The notes: generated from the letters alone by a model not told the origin. A stretch of DNA of 64,000 nt from Streptosporangium subroseum (GCF_900188345.1 NZ_FZOD01000006.1:232239-296238), one strand, 5' to 3'. Positions 34,526 to 43,687 are shown, numbered from the stretch's first letter. Translations and numbers: made by a program.

Positions 34526-35755
34526 TCAGATCACTCCCAGATCCCGCAGTTTCCCGCGGTGTGCTCCGTCCATCCCCACCTCGGCGAGCACCTCGTCGGT
34601 GTGCTCACCCAGCTCCGGACCGAGCCACCGGACACGGCCGGGTTCCCGGGCGAACTTGGGCACGATGCCGGGGAAGACCACCTCCCGTTCCCGGCCCGCG
34701 GCGATGGTCACCCGATGCCGCTCCAGCATGCCGCGGGCCGCGTAGTGCGGATCCTTGGCGATGTCGGCCGCGGTGAAGATAGGAGAGGAGGGAATCTGGC
34801 CTTCCTCCAACCGCCGCAGCACCTCCTCGTGCGGCAGTTCCCGGGTCCAGGTCAAAATGGCGGCGTCCAGTTGCCCGGCGTGCCGTACTCGGCCGGCGTT
34901 GTCGGCGAGCCGCACGTCCTCGGCCAGGTCGGAACGGCCGATCACCCGCATCAGCCGTTTGAAGATGGAGTCCCCGTTGCCGCTGATCACGACGTGGCGC
35001 CCGTCGCCGCACACGTAGGTACCGGACGGCACGATCCCCGGCAGCGAGCCGCCGGCCCGCTCCGGCTCGACGTGGAAGGCACTGTAGTCAGGGGTCAGCG
35101 ACTCCATCAGGGAGTAGATCGTCTCGTACAGGGCGACGTCCACCACCTCTCCCTGCCCCGTGACGCCGCGGCGGTGCAGGGCGGCGAGGGCTCCGATGAC
35201 GGCGTACAGGCCGGATACGGAGTCGGCGAGACTGATGCCGACCCGGGTGGGGGGCCGATCGGGATAGCCGGTGAGGTTTCTGAGCCCGCCGACGGCCTCC
35301 GCCACGCCACCGAAGCCGGGGCGGTCGCGGTATGGGCCGGACTGTCCGTATCCCGAGATGCGGACCAGGATCACACCCGGGTTCACCTCGCGCATCCGCT
35401 CGATCCCGAGCCCCCAGCGTTCCAGGGTGCCGGGCCGAAAGTTCTCCAGCACCATATCCGAACGGCGGATCAGGTCGAGGGCGACCGTACGGCCCTCGGA
35501 GTGTTTCAGGTCCAGCGTGAGGGACCGCTTGTTGCGGTTCATCACGCGGAACAGCAGGGAGGTCTCGCCTTCGTGGAGCCGCCACCGGCGCAGCTCGTCT
35601 CCGCCAGGGGGGCGTTCCACCTTGATGACATCTGCCCCGAAGTCCGCCATGAGGCGGCCGGCCGAGGGCGCGGCGATGAAGTTGCCCAGCTCAAGCACCC
35701 GCAGACCGCTCAGCGGCCCAGGTGTCTCCCTTCCGCTCGGACTCCGTTCAACCAT
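34526..35755 (-). CDS. CaiB/BaiF (family III) CoA-transferase
   Basis: 409 residues. Seen: GLRVLELGNFIAAPSAGRLM, ADFGADVIKVERPPGGDELR, NKRSLTLDLKHSEGRTVAL, LENFRPGTLERWGLGIERM and, at ~176, SLADSVSGLYAVIGALAALH, which holds the catalytic Asp of the family. It transfers CoA between a donor thioester and a carboxylic acid. With the lyase next door the expected job is to activate a branched hydroxy-dicarboxylate (HMG, citramalate or similar). The ATG at 35755 has GGGAGG seven bases upstream; the in-frame ATGs further up lie in the promoter. Confidence 0.85.
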   Translation of the reverse strand: MVERSPSGRETPGPLSGLRVLELGNFIAAPSAGRLMADFGADVIKVERPPGGDELRRWRLHEGETSLLFRVMNRNKRSLTLDLKHSEGRTVALDLIRRSDMVLENFRPGTLERWGLGIERMREVNPGVILVRISGYGQSGPYRDRPGFGGVAEAVGGLRNLTGYPDRPPTRVGISLADSVSGLYAVIGALAALHRRGVTGQGEVVDVALYETIYSLMESLTPDYSAFHVEPERAGGSLPGIVPSGTYVCGDGRHVVISGNGDSIFKRLMRVIGRSDLAEDVRLADNAGRVRHAGQLDAAILTWTRELPHEEVLRRLEEGQIPSSPIFTAADIAKDPHYAARGMLERHRVTIAAGREREVVFPGIVPKFAREPGRVRWLGPELGEHTDEVLAEVGMDGAHRGKLRDLGVI

Positions 35756-35772
35756 CGCAAGCCTCCCTCGAA

Positions 35773-35816
35773 AACCCACATCGTGGGTTCCCATCCCAGG
35801 ATGAGGGTTTCCTATC
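35773..35816. promoter_or_regulatory. Tandem palindromic operators between CoA-transferase and GntP-type permease
   Basis: AACCCAC-atc... forms a perfect 7-bp inverted repeat with GTGGGTT (35773-35789), and a related imperfect copy follows at about 35792-35813 (on the minus strand GGAAACCCTCATCCTGGGAT). The two are offset by ~21 bases and lie in the 260-base divergent gap, the natural place for the local IclR regulator to control both transcripts. An AT-rich stretch (CAATATATGAG) marks the promoter side. Confidence 0.5.
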
Positions 35817-36015
35817 ATACGGGTCAAATTGCAATATATGAGCATCTTCGTGGCTAAACAGGGCAAATTGCCCGTAGATTGGTCTGCAGGGGATTCTTGG
35901 CCTGCCCGTCGGTCATCCTCGTGGTGACTTGGCATCCCACAATTCGGTTACGGGCCGGTCTCACACAGCGGCGACGAACTCTCACCTTCACCGCCGTATC
36001 CATCGAAGGAACGAG

Positions 36016-37539
36016 ATGTCAGATATCGCAGTCCTTGCCAGCACCGCGGTGGCGATCGTCGGCATCGTGGTGCTGATCGTTCGTTTCCGCGTGAACCCGG
36101 TGATCTCGCTGGTGCTCGGTTCGCTCTGCCTGGGACTGATGACCCCCCTCGGCCTGGGCAGGACCATCGAGACGATCACCAAGGGCTTCGGCGACATCAT
36201 GGCCGAGGTCGGACTTCTGATCGTCTTCGGCGTGCTGATGGGCGCGATACTGCAGGAGATGGGCGCCATCGAGCGGCTGGTCAACCGGCTGCTCCAGATC
36301 TTCGGCCCCAGGCGGCTGCCGTACTCGATGTCGCTGGCCATCGGCACACTGCTGCAGTCGATCTACCTGGACGTGCTGCTGGTGATCTCGGCGCCGTTGG
36401 CCCGATCCGCCGCACGCCGGATCGGCCCGCTGGGTACGCCTCGGATGGCCGCCGCCATGGCCATCGGACTCGAGTGCGGCATCGTCCTCATGGTGCCGGG
36501 CGTCGGTACGCTGGCCCTGGCGGCGCTGCTGCATGTCCCGCTGGGCGCGATGCTGCTCTGGGGGCTGGTGCTGATCATCCCGACCATCCTCATCTCGGTG
36601 TCGATCATGACCTTCCTGTTCCGCCGGGGATTCTGGAACAGCGCCACCGACGAGGTCGCCGCCGTCGAGGAGACCAAGGCGGAGGTCCTGACCACCGTGC
36701 CGGCCGCACGGACCGCGGGGACGGCGGGGACGGCGGACCAGGAGCCCGCATGGCCGGACATCGCACCGGCGAGCGGTTCGGAGGCCCCCAAAGGAACGGA
36801 GGTCCTCAAGGGAACGGAGGTCCTCAAGGGAACGGAGGTCCTCAAGGGAAACGACGGCGACGACTTCGACGACACGGCGGGCGGCGAGGCGAGTGGTCCG
36901 GGCCTGCTCGCCTGCTTCGCCCCGCTCCTCGTCGCGCTGCTGATGATCGCCGTCGGTGCCGTCTCCGATGCCGTGGGCAGGGAGAACGCGGTGCTGAAAT
37001 TCATCGCGGACCCGGTGTTCGCCATGCTGATCGGACTCATAGGCACCTTGATCGTCGGCCGCGTCGTCATGGGTGGGAAGCGGGTGGAGACGGCCATCTC
37101 CAACGGTTTCAGGGAGAGCGGTCAGATCCTCGCCCTGACCGCGGTCGGCGGCTCCCTGGCGGCGGTGGTCGCGGCCGGCGGCCTGGGCGACATCCTCCGC
37201 GGATACTTCACCGCCCACACCTTTCTGCCGCTGCTGCTGGTCTGGCTGGTCGCCGCGGCCCTGCACATCGCGGTCGGCTCGGTCACCATCTCGGCCATCA
37301 CGGCGGCGGGCATCCTCGCCCCGGTCGCGCCCGCGCTCGGCATCGACCCGGTGCTGATCGCACTCGCCGCGGGGACCGGCTCGCTGTTCGCCGTCCACGT
37401 CACCAGCAACACCTTCTGGCTGCTGCAGTCACTGCTGGGCCAGACCACCCGTGGCACGCTCAAGACCTGCACCACCGCCGTCTCCGTGGCCTCGGTCGTG
37501 GGCATCCTCCTGCTCCTGCCGCTCAGCCTGCTGTTCTGA
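36016..37539 (+). CDS. GntP-family carboxylate permease
   Basis: 507 residues with about twelve hydrophobic segments, GntP/gluconate:H+ symporter type: VNPVISLVLGSLCLGLMTPL, ITKGFGDIMAEVGLLIVFGV, GAILQEMGAIERLVNRLLQI and, late, HIAVGSVTISAITAAGILAP. The long central loop (about residues 210-300) is hydrophilic and carries three copies of the six-residue unit KGTEVL. It divides the two bundles of helices. Divergent from the CoA-transferase/lyase operon, so it should import that pathway's organic acid. The ATG at 36016 follows AAGGA; the upstream ATG at 35929 has no RBS. Confidence 0.82.
   Translation: MSDIAVLASTAVAIVGIVVLIVRFRVNPVISLVLGSLCLGLMTPLGLGRTIETITKGFGDIMAEVGLLIVFGVLMGAILQEMGAIERLVNRLLQIFGPRRLPYSMSLAIGTLLQSIYLDVLLVISAPLARSAARRIGPLGTPRMAAAMAIGLECGIVLMVPGVGTLALAALLHVPLGAMLLWGLVLIIPTILISVSIMTFLFRRGFWNSATDEVAAVEETKAEVLTTVPAARTAGTAGTADQEPAWPDIAPASGSEAPKGTEVLKGTEVLKGTEVLKGNDGDDFDDTAGGEASGPGLLACFAPLLVALLMIAVGAVSDAVGRENAVLKFIADPVFAMLIGLIGTLIVGRVVMGGKRVETAISNGFRESGQILALTAVGGSLAAVVAAGGLGDILRGYFTAHTFLPLLLVWLVAAALHIAVGSVTISAITAAGILAPVAPALGIDPVLIALAAGTGSLFAVHVTSNTFWLLQSLLGQTTRGTLKTCTTAVSVASVVGILLLLPLSLLF
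36790..36843 (+). repeat. 18-bp in-frame tandem repeat, three copies
   Basis: AAGGGAACGGAGGTCCTC is repeated three times (first copy with one change), encoding KGTEVL x3 in the central loop of the permease. The period is a multiple of three, so copy-number change keeps the frame. Confidence 0.95.
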
Positions 37540-37689
37540 GCACCGGTCCCCGCACCCGCGACGCCGGCACCGCCGCCGCGGCTGATCCGGGAGACGACTG
37601 CCGGCGAAGTGGTCTTTGATCTGGCCGTTCGCAGGCGGTGGATCGAGCCGGCCCTCGCGGCAACGACCTGGAGGTCGCCGACGGGAAGG

Positions 37690-38619
37690 TCACGGGCTGA
37701 TCCGACGGCGGTAATCGCGCGGGGACGCGCCGGTGATCCGCTTGAACGCGTTGCTCAGTGCGCTCTCCGAGCCGTAGCCGACCTCACGGGCGATCGCCGC
37801 CATCGTCTCGTCGCCGCGGCGCAGGCGATCGGCGGCCAGTTCGATCCGCCAGCCGGTCAGGTAGTCGAGCGGGCCCTGCCCGACGGCGTGCTTGAACCGG
37901 GCGGCGAGCGTCGACCGGGACACCGCCGCGACCTCGGCCAGCTGGGCCACCGTCCAGGCATGGGCCGGCCGGGCGTGCATGGCCCCCAGCGCCGGGGCCA
38001 CGACCGGGTCGGCGAGCCCGGCCAGCCAGCCGGACGCCGAGCCCGGCCCGGCGAGGGCAAGGTGCAGGCGCAGCACACGGATCAGCAGGACCAGGGCGAG
38101 ATGCTCGGTGACCAGTTTCGAGGCGAGCGGCCGGTCGCGCAGCTCGGCGTCGATCTGATCGAGCGCCCAGCGTACGGTCGCGGCCTCGGCGGTGCGTCCG
38201 GGAACGTGGATCACCGGTGGCAGCGCGTCGAGCAACAGCTCCTGGGCCCGCTCGCCGAAGTCGAACCGGCCGCCGATGAAGATCACGTCCTCGCCGGTCC
38301 CCGCCCGGGCCCTGCCGTCGACGGCCGCCTCGAAGACCGGGCCGGCCGGGACCGGCCGCACCTCCGGCCCACTGGCCAGGGTGAAGGCCCGCGGCTGGGT
38401 GAGCAGGAAGCAGTCACCCTCGGCCAGTTCGAGCGGCTCCGGCACGCCGTCGACGGTGAGCAGGCAGCGGCCGCGGCGCACCGCGTTGAATTTGACCGCC
38501 ACCGGCGGATCGAACGACAGTGCCCACTCGCCGCCGGCCACCAGCCCGACGGACAGGTGGCCGGTCGTGCCGACGAGGGTGAGGATGTCTTCGAGGGGAT
38601 CGGTCTGCTGGACGCTCAC
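37690..38619 (-). CDS. AraC-family regulator with cupin sensor domain
   Basis: 309 residues. Residues ~10-190 are the cupin-type ligand domain (EWALSFDPPVAVKFNAVRRG, LELAEGDCFLLTQPRAFTLA). Residues ~205-305 carry the two HTHs: WTVAQLAEVAAVSRSTLAAR and MAAIAREVGYGSESALSNAF, ending TGASPRDYRRR. Starts at a GTG (38619). It is divergent from the SDR gene with only a 60-base gap, and relatives usually control exactly such an adjacent oxidoreductase. Region 37540-37689 downstream is a short gap without features. Confidence 0.85.
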   Translation of the reverse strand: MSVQQTDPLEDILTLVGTTGHLSVGLVAGGEWALSFDPPVAVKFNAVRRGRCLLTVDGVPEPLELAEGDCFLLTQPRAFTLASGPEVRPVPAGPVFEAAVDGRARAGTGEDVIFIGGRFDFGERAQELLLDALPPVIHVPGRTAEAATVRWALDQIDAELRDRPLASKLVTEHLALVLLIRVLRLHLALAGPGSASGWLAGLADPVVAPALGAMHARPAHAWTVAQLAEVAAVSRSTLAARFKHAVGQGPLDYLTGWRIELAADRLRRGDETMAAIAREVGYGSESALSNAFKRITGASPRDYRRRISP

Positions 38620-38627
38620 TCAACCAT

Positions 38628-38656
38628 GTTGGACTCTGAACCATTCCACGTCCAAC
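38628..38656. promoter_or_regulatory. Inverted repeat operator between araC-type and SDR genes
   Basis: GTTGGAC (38628-38634) and GTCCAAC (38650-38656) are perfect 7-bp inverted arms 15 bases apart (22 bp centre to centre, two helical turns) in the 60-base divergent gap, a good candidate site for the AraC protein. Confidence 0.5.
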
Positions 38657-38679
38657 CGTCGGTTCCTACCGTTGTGGTC

Positions 38680-39588
38680 ATGACACGCATCAACACCCCA
38701 TTCAACGCCAAGACCACGGCTGCGGAGATCCTCATCGGCGTCGACCTCACCGGGCGGCGAATCATCGTCACCGGCGGCGCCTCCGGGATCGGACTGGAGA
38801 CCGTCCGGGCCCTGCGGGGGGCGGGGGCCGAGGTCACCGTCGCGACCCGCAACCCCACCGGCGACCAGCGGGCCCTGGACCTGAGCGACCTCGGCTCGGT
38901 GCGCGCGTTCGTGGCCGGCTGGACCGGGCCGGTACACGCGATCGTCGCGAACGCCGGGATCATGGCGCTGCCCACCCGCCAGGTCGCCGCCAACGGCTGG
39001 GAGCTGCAGCTGGCGACGAACTTCCTCGGGCATTTCGCGCTGATCACCGGCCTGCGCGAGAACCTGCGGCAGGCCGGCGACGCGCGGGTGGTCATGGTGA
39101 GTTCCGGCGCTCAGCTGCGCGCGCCGTTCGACTTCGACGACCCGCACTTCGAGCACCGCCCGTACGACCCGTGGGCCGCGTACGCGCAGTCGAAGACGGC
39201 CGACGTGCTGCTCGCGGTCGGCCTCGCCCGGCACTGGGCCGCCGACGGCGTCACCGCGAACGCGTTCGAGCCCGGTTACATCCACACCAACCTGCAGCGG
39301 CACCTCGACGACGCCACCATGCGGGCGGTGGGCGCGATGGACGAGGAGGGGAACCTCGTGACCCCGGACTACTACAAGACCCCGGAGCAGGGCGCCGCCA
39401 CCTCGGTGCTGCTCGCCGCGTCCCCGCTGCTGGACGGCGTGACCGGCCGGTTCTTCTCGGACAACCAGGAGGCCGAGGTGGTGCGGGGCGGACCGGACGT
39501 GCCCGCCGGCGTCGCGGCCTGGTCGGTCGACCCGGCCGCCGCGGACCGTCTCTGGGACTACGCGCTCACCGCGACAGCGGATCACTGA
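38680..39588 (+). CDS. Short-chain dehydrogenase/reductase
   Basis: 302 residues, retinol-dehydrogenase-like classical SDR. Cofactor motif VTGGASGIGLETVRALRGAG (~29-48), NAGIMALPTRQVAANGWEL, Ser in VVMVSSGAQLRAPF and catalytic YAQSK (~168-172). The C-terminal third is longer than the core SDR. I start at the ATG at 38680 because the Rossmann strand begins 28 residues on; the long upstream frame crosses the AraC gene and is rejected. Probably under direct control of the divergent AraC regulator. Substrate unknown. Confidence 0.82.
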   Translation: MTRINTPFNAKTTAAEILIGVDLTGRRIIVTGGASGIGLETVRALRGAGAEVTVATRNPTGDQRALDLSDLGSVRAFVAGWTGPVHAIVANAGIMALPTRQVAANGWELQLATNFLGHFALITGLRENLRQAGDARVVMVSSGAQLRAPFDFDDPHFEHRPYDPWAAYAQSKTADVLLAVGLARHWAADGVTANAFEPGYIHTNLQRHLDDATMRAVGAMDEEGNLVTPDYYKTPEQGAATSVLLAASPLLDGVTGRFFSDNQEAEVVRGGPDVPAGVAAWSVDPAAADRLWDYALTATADH

Positions 39589-39754
39589 CCGGGCCCTCGT
39601 CGCCGGAGACGGTACGCGGTGGGCAAGGGCGGTGCCTCAACCGGCGCGGCCGGGCCGCCCGGGAAGATCCCGCGGTGGGGCGACCACCTGACCGAGTCGG
39701 CGGTGCGGGTCGAGGAGGTTCATCGAGGGGGAGATGTCGCCGGACGGCACGCGA

Positions 39755-40414
39755 TCAGCCGCGCCGCGGGGTGACGAGGCCGGATTCGTAGGCGAACACC
39801 ACGAGCTGGGCGCGGTCCCTGGCATGCAGCTTGGTCATCGCCCTGCTGACGTGCGTCTTCGCGGTAGCCGGGCTGATCACCATGTGGGCGGCGATCTCGT
39901 CGTTGGACAGGCCGCGGGCCACCAGCGCGGTGACCTCGCGCTCGCGGTTGGTCAGCACGTCGAGCCCCTCGGGCGCGGGCTCGGGGCGGCGGGCGACGTA
40001 CTCGCCGATCAGGCGGCGGGTGATCGCGGGGGACAGCAGCGCGTCGCCGCGGGCCGCGATCCTGATGCCCTGCAGCAGGTCGGCGGGCTCGGTGTCCTTG
40101 ACCATGAAGCCGCAGGCGCCGGCGCGGAGCGCGTTGAAGACGTACTCGTCGAGGCCGTAGTTGGTGAGGATCACGACGTGGACGCCGCTCAGCCGCTCGT
40201 CGGCGGCGATCAGCCGGGTCGCCTCGATGCCGTCCATCACCGGCATCTGGATGTCGACGAGGGCGACGTCGGGCCGGTGCTCGCGGGCGAGGGCGACGCC
40301 TTGCTCGCCGTTCGCGGCCTCGGCCACCACCTCGAGGTCGTCCTCGATCTCCAGCAGGGCCCGGAAGCCGCCGCGAATGAGCGCCTGGTCGTCCACGAGC
40401 AGCACGCGGATCAC
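39755..40414 (-). CDS. NarL/LuxR-type response regulator
   Basis: 219 residues. Receiver domain 1-~120 with the acidic pair IRVLLVDDQALIRGG and the phospho-acceptor Asp in VALVDIQMPVMDGIEATRLI (~53); Lys in MVKDTEPADLL. LuxR HTH at ~150-215 (LTNREREVTALVARGLSNDE). Starts at a GTG that overlaps the kinase stop (GTGA). Partner of the histidine kinase upstream. No target promoter can be named; the DHA2-type exporter at 41847, divergent from the kinase, is the obvious candidate. Confidence 0.9.
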   Translation of the reverse strand: MIRVLLVDDQALIRGGFRALLEIEDDLEVVAEAANGEQGVALAREHRPDVALVDIQMPVMDGIEATRLIAADERLSGVHVVILTNYGLDEYVFNALRAGACGFMVKDTEPADLLQGIRIAARGDALLSPAITRRLIGEYVARRPEPAPEGLDVLTNREREVTALVARGLSNDEIAAHMVISPATAKTHVSRAMTKLHARDRAQLVVFAYESGLVTPRRG

Positions 40415-41553
40415 GACGGCTCTCCCAGGGGAAGCTCGGCGCGTACGGTGAAGCCGCCCTTGGGGCGGGGCTCGGCCCGCAGCCGGCCGCCGAGCGCCGC
40501 GACGCGCTCGCGCATGCCGAGCAGACCCGTGCCGGGCACGGGCGGCGCGTCCGGGTCGGCCGTGCCGCCGTCGTCGACCTGCACGACCAGCTCCTCGTCC
40601 GCGTAGCCGATGCGCACCGTCGCGGCCGCCCCGCCGGCGTGCCTGGAGACGTTGGTGAGCGCTTCCTGGACGATCCGGTACGCGGCCCGGTCCACCTCGG
40701 CGGGCAGTTCCCGCCGCGTGCCGGAGATCGTCACCGTGGCCGGCAGCCCGGTCGAGCGGGCCCGATCCACCAGGTCGTCGAGCCGGTCGAGGCCGCTGGC
40801 CGGGGTCTCGCAGTCGGAGCCGCCGGGGTCTCGCAGCACCTCCAGGGTGGCGCGCAGCTCGCGCATGGCGTCGCCGCTGGCTTCCTGGATGGCCAGCAGC
40901 GCGGGGGGCACGTCCTCGCCGCGCTTGCGTGCCAGGTGGACGGCCACCCCGGCCTGAACCTTGATGATCGAGATGCTGTGGGTGAGTGAGTCGTGCAGTT
41001 CCCTGGCGATGCGCAGCCGTTCCTCGCCCGCGCGGCGCCGGGCCGCCTCCTCGCGGGTGCGCTCGGCCTCGGCGGCCCGCTGCTCGGCCTCTTCCAGGTA
41101 CGCCTGCCGGTGCCGGGTCACCGTCGCCGCCACGCCGGCCGCCACGAACCAGCCGATCAGCAGTGAGGTGTCCTGGAGATTCTTCACGGGCCCGCCGGCG
41201 CCGGGCAGGTGAACCACCAGATCGGTACCCAGGAAAGCCAGGCTCGCCAGTGCCCCGGCCAGCCGATGGCCGGCCCAGACCGTGGCGAACACCGACACCA
41301 TCACGGGAAAGGCGACCGGCAGACCGGGCTGGATGTGCGCCGTGACCACGAGCATGCAGGCCGTGCTGACGAGCAACGACACCAGGGGAGCCCGCCGCCA
41401 GGCGACGAGCGCGAGCGAGCCGGCGAGGACGGCCGCGAAATCCAGCGCGCCCGCGTGCGGCGTGGAGAACACGATGACCGAGAGCAGGATGGCCATCACC
41501 GCGGCGAGAAGGCCGTCCTGGGCGAGCGGCCGCCCCCGGTCCATGAGCATCAT
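40411..41553 (-). CDS. Sensor histidine kinase (HisKA_3 / NarX-DesK type)
   Basis: 380 residues. Four to six membrane helices in residues ~10-150 with almost no outside loops, so the signal is probably sensed in or near the membrane. Then a coiled-coil-like stretch (LEEAEQRAAEAERTREEAAR), the phospho-acceptor His in RIARELHDSLTHSISIIKVQ (~187), the N box QEALTNVSRHAGG (~294) and the G box GTGLLGMRERVAALGG (~347). Coupled to the response regulator through GTGA. The start could be any of three nearby Met codons (41553, 41550, 41544). Confidence 0.88.
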   Translation of the reverse strand: MMLMDRGRPLAQDGLLAAVMAILLSVIVFSTPHAGALDFAAVLAGSLALVAWRRAPLVSLLVSTACMLVVTAHIQPGLPVAFPVMVSVFATVWAGHRLAGALASLAFLGTDLVVHLPGAGGPVKNLQDTSLLIGWFVAAGVAATVTRHRQAYLEEAEQRAAEAERTREEAARRRAGEERLRIARELHDSLTHSISIIKVQAGVAVHLARKRGEDVPPALLAIQEASGDAMRELRATLEVLRDPGGSDCETPASGLDRLDDLVDRARSTGLPATVTISGTRRELPAEVDRAAYRIVQEALTNVSRHAGGAAATVRIGYADEELVVQVDDGGTADPDAPPVPGTGLLGMRERVAALGGRLRAEPRPKGGFTVRAELPLGEPS

Positions 41554-41609
41554 TTGTGTAGGTTAGGGCTTTTCCCGCCGGGGGTCGTCCGCCGTGTGTC
41601 GTAATAAAT

Positions 41610-41631
41610 CACTACTCCCCGCGATGTAGTG
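41610..41631. promoter_or_regulatory. Inverted repeat in the kinase / exporter divergent promoter
   Basis: CACTAC-tccccgcgat-GTAGTG: perfect 6-bp arms, in an AT-rich pocket (TCGTAATAAATCACTAC) of the 293-base gap. Candidate operator for the two-component regulator or promoter region of the exporter. Nothing else is recognisable in 41554-41846. Confidence 0.4.
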
Positions 41632-41846
41632 GGGCCGACTCTGCTCCCCAGGTGCCAGGCGGAGGAGTCTCCCCGGGCATGACGACCGCTGACCGGCCCG
41701 AGTAGCACGATGTCCGGCATGCACATGATCCGAATCAAGGGCGAGTTCCGCTCCATGAGCCCGGAGAGCCGCCGGCCATCACCCCCCGCACCGAAACCCG
41801 GCACGAGCGGGTCACCGGCTGCGAGGACGGCACAGAGGACTGAGTC

Positions 41847-43322
41847 ATGGTGACCCGTACGGAATCGGCGAGCAGAAAATCGATCGTCGATGCGGGCGCC
41901 CGGCCAGGGCTCACCCTCGCCGCGGTGGCCGTCGTGCAGTTCATGGTGTCGCTGGACCTGTCGGTGGTGAACGTCGGACTCCCGCAGATCGGCCTCGGCC
42001 TCGGCTTCAGCGCGGCGGGGCTGACCTGGGTGATCCACGCCTACGCGCTCACCTTCGGCGGGCTGCTCCTGCTGGGCGGCAAGGCCGCCGACCGCTACGG
42101 TCGTAAGCGGGTACTGCTGGTCGGGCTCAGCCTGTTCGGCCTCGCCTCACTCGTCGGCGGCTTCGCCCAGGCGCCCGGCCATCTCGTGGCCGCTCGTGCC
42201 GTACAGGGCATCGGGGCCGCCGCGGTGGCTCCGGCCGCGCTGGCGCTGCTGACCTCGACGTTCCCCACGGGCAAGGCCCGCGTCCGGGCTTTCGGCGTAT
42301 GGGCCGCGGTGAACGCCGCCGGAGGCGCCCTCGGCGTCCTGATCGGCGGCCTGCTCACCCAGTACGCCAGCTGGCGATGGGTGATGTTCGTCAGCGTCCC
42401 GATGGCCGCCGGCGCGCTGGCCCTGACCTGGCGGGCCGTCGCCGCCGGCCCGCCCCCGGTTCGCGGCGGCCGTCCGGACGTGACGGGCGCCGTCCTGTCC
42501 ACCGCGGGCACAGCCCTGCTGGTGTTCGGCGTCGTCCGTACCGACCGGTATCCGTGGACCTCCCCGGTCACCCTGACGACCCTGGCGGTCGCCGCCGCGC
42601 TGCTGGCCGCCTTCGTCTATGTCGAGCGGACCACCACGCGCGAACCGCTGATCCGGCTCGGCCTGTTCGCCAACCGCTCGGTCGCCGGCGCCAACATCTA
42701 CAACCTCTTCGTCGGCGGGGCCATGACCTCATCGTTCTATTTCATGTCGCTGTACCTCCAGCGTGTGCTCGGCACCGGGCCGGCCCTGACCGGGCTCGAG
42801 TTCCTGCCGTTCGCCCTCGGCGTGATCGTCGGCTCGGTACTCGCCATCAAACTCGGCTACCGGCTCGCGCCGCGGACCCTCCTGGTCAGCGGCGGGCTGC
42901 TGACCGCGGCCGGGTTCGCCTGGTTCGGCCTGATCAGCTCCGACGGCGCCTTCCTCACCGACGTCCTGGGCCCGTCGATCGTCGCCAGCGTCGGGTTCGG
43001 GCTCTGCCTCGGACCGGTCGTCTCCATCGCCACCGCGGGTGTCGCGCCCCACGAGACGGGCACCGCCTCCGGCCTGCTCAACAGTTCACGCCAGATCGGC
43101 GCCTCACTCGGTCTGGCCGTCCTCGGCGCCGCCGCCCAGCACTGCACCGGTCAGACCGTCACGCCCTCGGCCCTCACCGACGGATACGCGTTCGGCCTGA
43201 CACTCGGCGCCGCCCTCCTGGCCACCGCCGTCCTCATCGCCCTCACCGTCCTGCCGCGGACCGGCCCACCGTCACGGGCCGAGCAGGCCGATGACCGCGA
43301 CGCGCTCCTCGCCCGGGATTGA
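41847..43322 (+). CDS. MFS multidrug exporter, DHA2 (14-helix) type
   Basis: 491 residues, about 14 hydrophobic helices. Motif A is GGKAADRYGRKRVLLVGLSL (~73-92); motif C-like is FGVWAAVNAAGGALGVLIGG (~151-170). The start of TM1 holds LDLSVVNVGLPQIGLGLGFS, the D-x-S-V-V-N-V-A/G-L-P pattern of QacA/EmrB-type DHA2 drug:H+ antiporters. ATG at 41847 with AGAGGA upstream. It is divergent from the histidine kinase and followed by a small cupin gene and a strong hairpin terminator, so the three elements form one transcript unit. Confidence 0.85.
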   Translation: MVTRTESASRKSIVDAGARPGLTLAAVAVVQFMVSLDLSVVNVGLPQIGLGLGFSAAGLTWVIHAYALTFGGLLLLGGKAADRYGRKRVLLVGLSLFGLASLVGGFAQAPGHLVAARAVQGIGAAAVAPAALALLTSTFPTGKARVRAFGVWAAVNAAGGALGVLIGGLLTQYASWRWVMFVSVPMAAGALALTWRAVAAGPPPVRGGRPDVTGAVLSTAGTALLVFGVVRTDRYPWTSPVTLTTLAVAAALLAAFVYVERTTTREPLIRLGLFANRSVAGANIYNLFVGGAMTSSFYFMSLYLQRVLGTGPALTGLEFLPFALGVIVGSVLAIKLGYRLAPRTLLVSGGLLTAAGFAWFGLISSDGAFLTDVLGPSIVASVGFGLCLGPVVSIATAGVAPHETGTASGLLNSSRQIGASLGLAVLGAAAQHCTGQTVTPSALTDGYAFGLTLGAALLATAVLIALTVLPRTGPPSRAEQADDRDALLARD

Positions 43323-43386
43323 CCGGCGATCCGCCCCACGCCACAACCCGCCAGATGAAAGATCATCCTAGGAAGGTCGTCCAGGC

Positions 43387-43671
43387 ATGACTGTCACCCC
43401 GATCGATCTCTTGGCCTCCTCCATCCACCTTCACCACGGCGGCGAGATTCACGCCGTGAGAAGAACGGACGACGCGGGCCAGGACGGCTGGCAGCTGACG
43501 GCCTTCCACGCGAAGACCGGCGCCGACGTCCACGCCGACCACTGGGAGATCCGCCCCGAGGCCGAGGAGGTCGTGTCCTGCCTCATCGGGAAGATACGCC
43601 TCTACCTCCGGCTGGAACGGCCGGGACAAGAGGAGGAGGAGATCAGGTTGACGACCGCCCCCGCCGCATGA
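43387..43671 (+). CDS. Small cupin-like protein
   Basis: 94 residues. The centre (HAKTGADVHADHWEIRPEAE, then EVVSCLIGKIRLYLR) looks like the first strands of a cupin barrel, with the His/Glu-containing motif region partly present, but the usual second motif is missing because the protein ends ~40 residues early. It may be a minimal cupin or a truncated one. It starts 65 bases after the exporter stop and ends 17 bases before a hairpin terminator, consistent with co-transcription with the exporter. Confidence 0.55.
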   Translation: MTVTPIDLLASSIHLHHGGEIHAVRRTDDAGQDGWQLTAFHAKTGADVHADHWEIRPEAEEVVSCLIGKIRLYLRLERPGQEEEEIRLTTAPAA

Positions 43672-43687
43672 ACCCCACACCTCTCCA

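Noticed and set aside
36019..37398. A 459-codon minus-strand frame opposite the GntP permease
   Set aside because: Arg/Asp/Gln-rich shadow without motifs; the plus strand has twelve hydrophobic helices of the GntP family.
37609..38679. A longer N-terminus for the SDR at 38680
   Set aside because: The added 357 residues are the antisense of the AraC gene and have no SDR features; the Rossmann motif is correctly placed from 38680.
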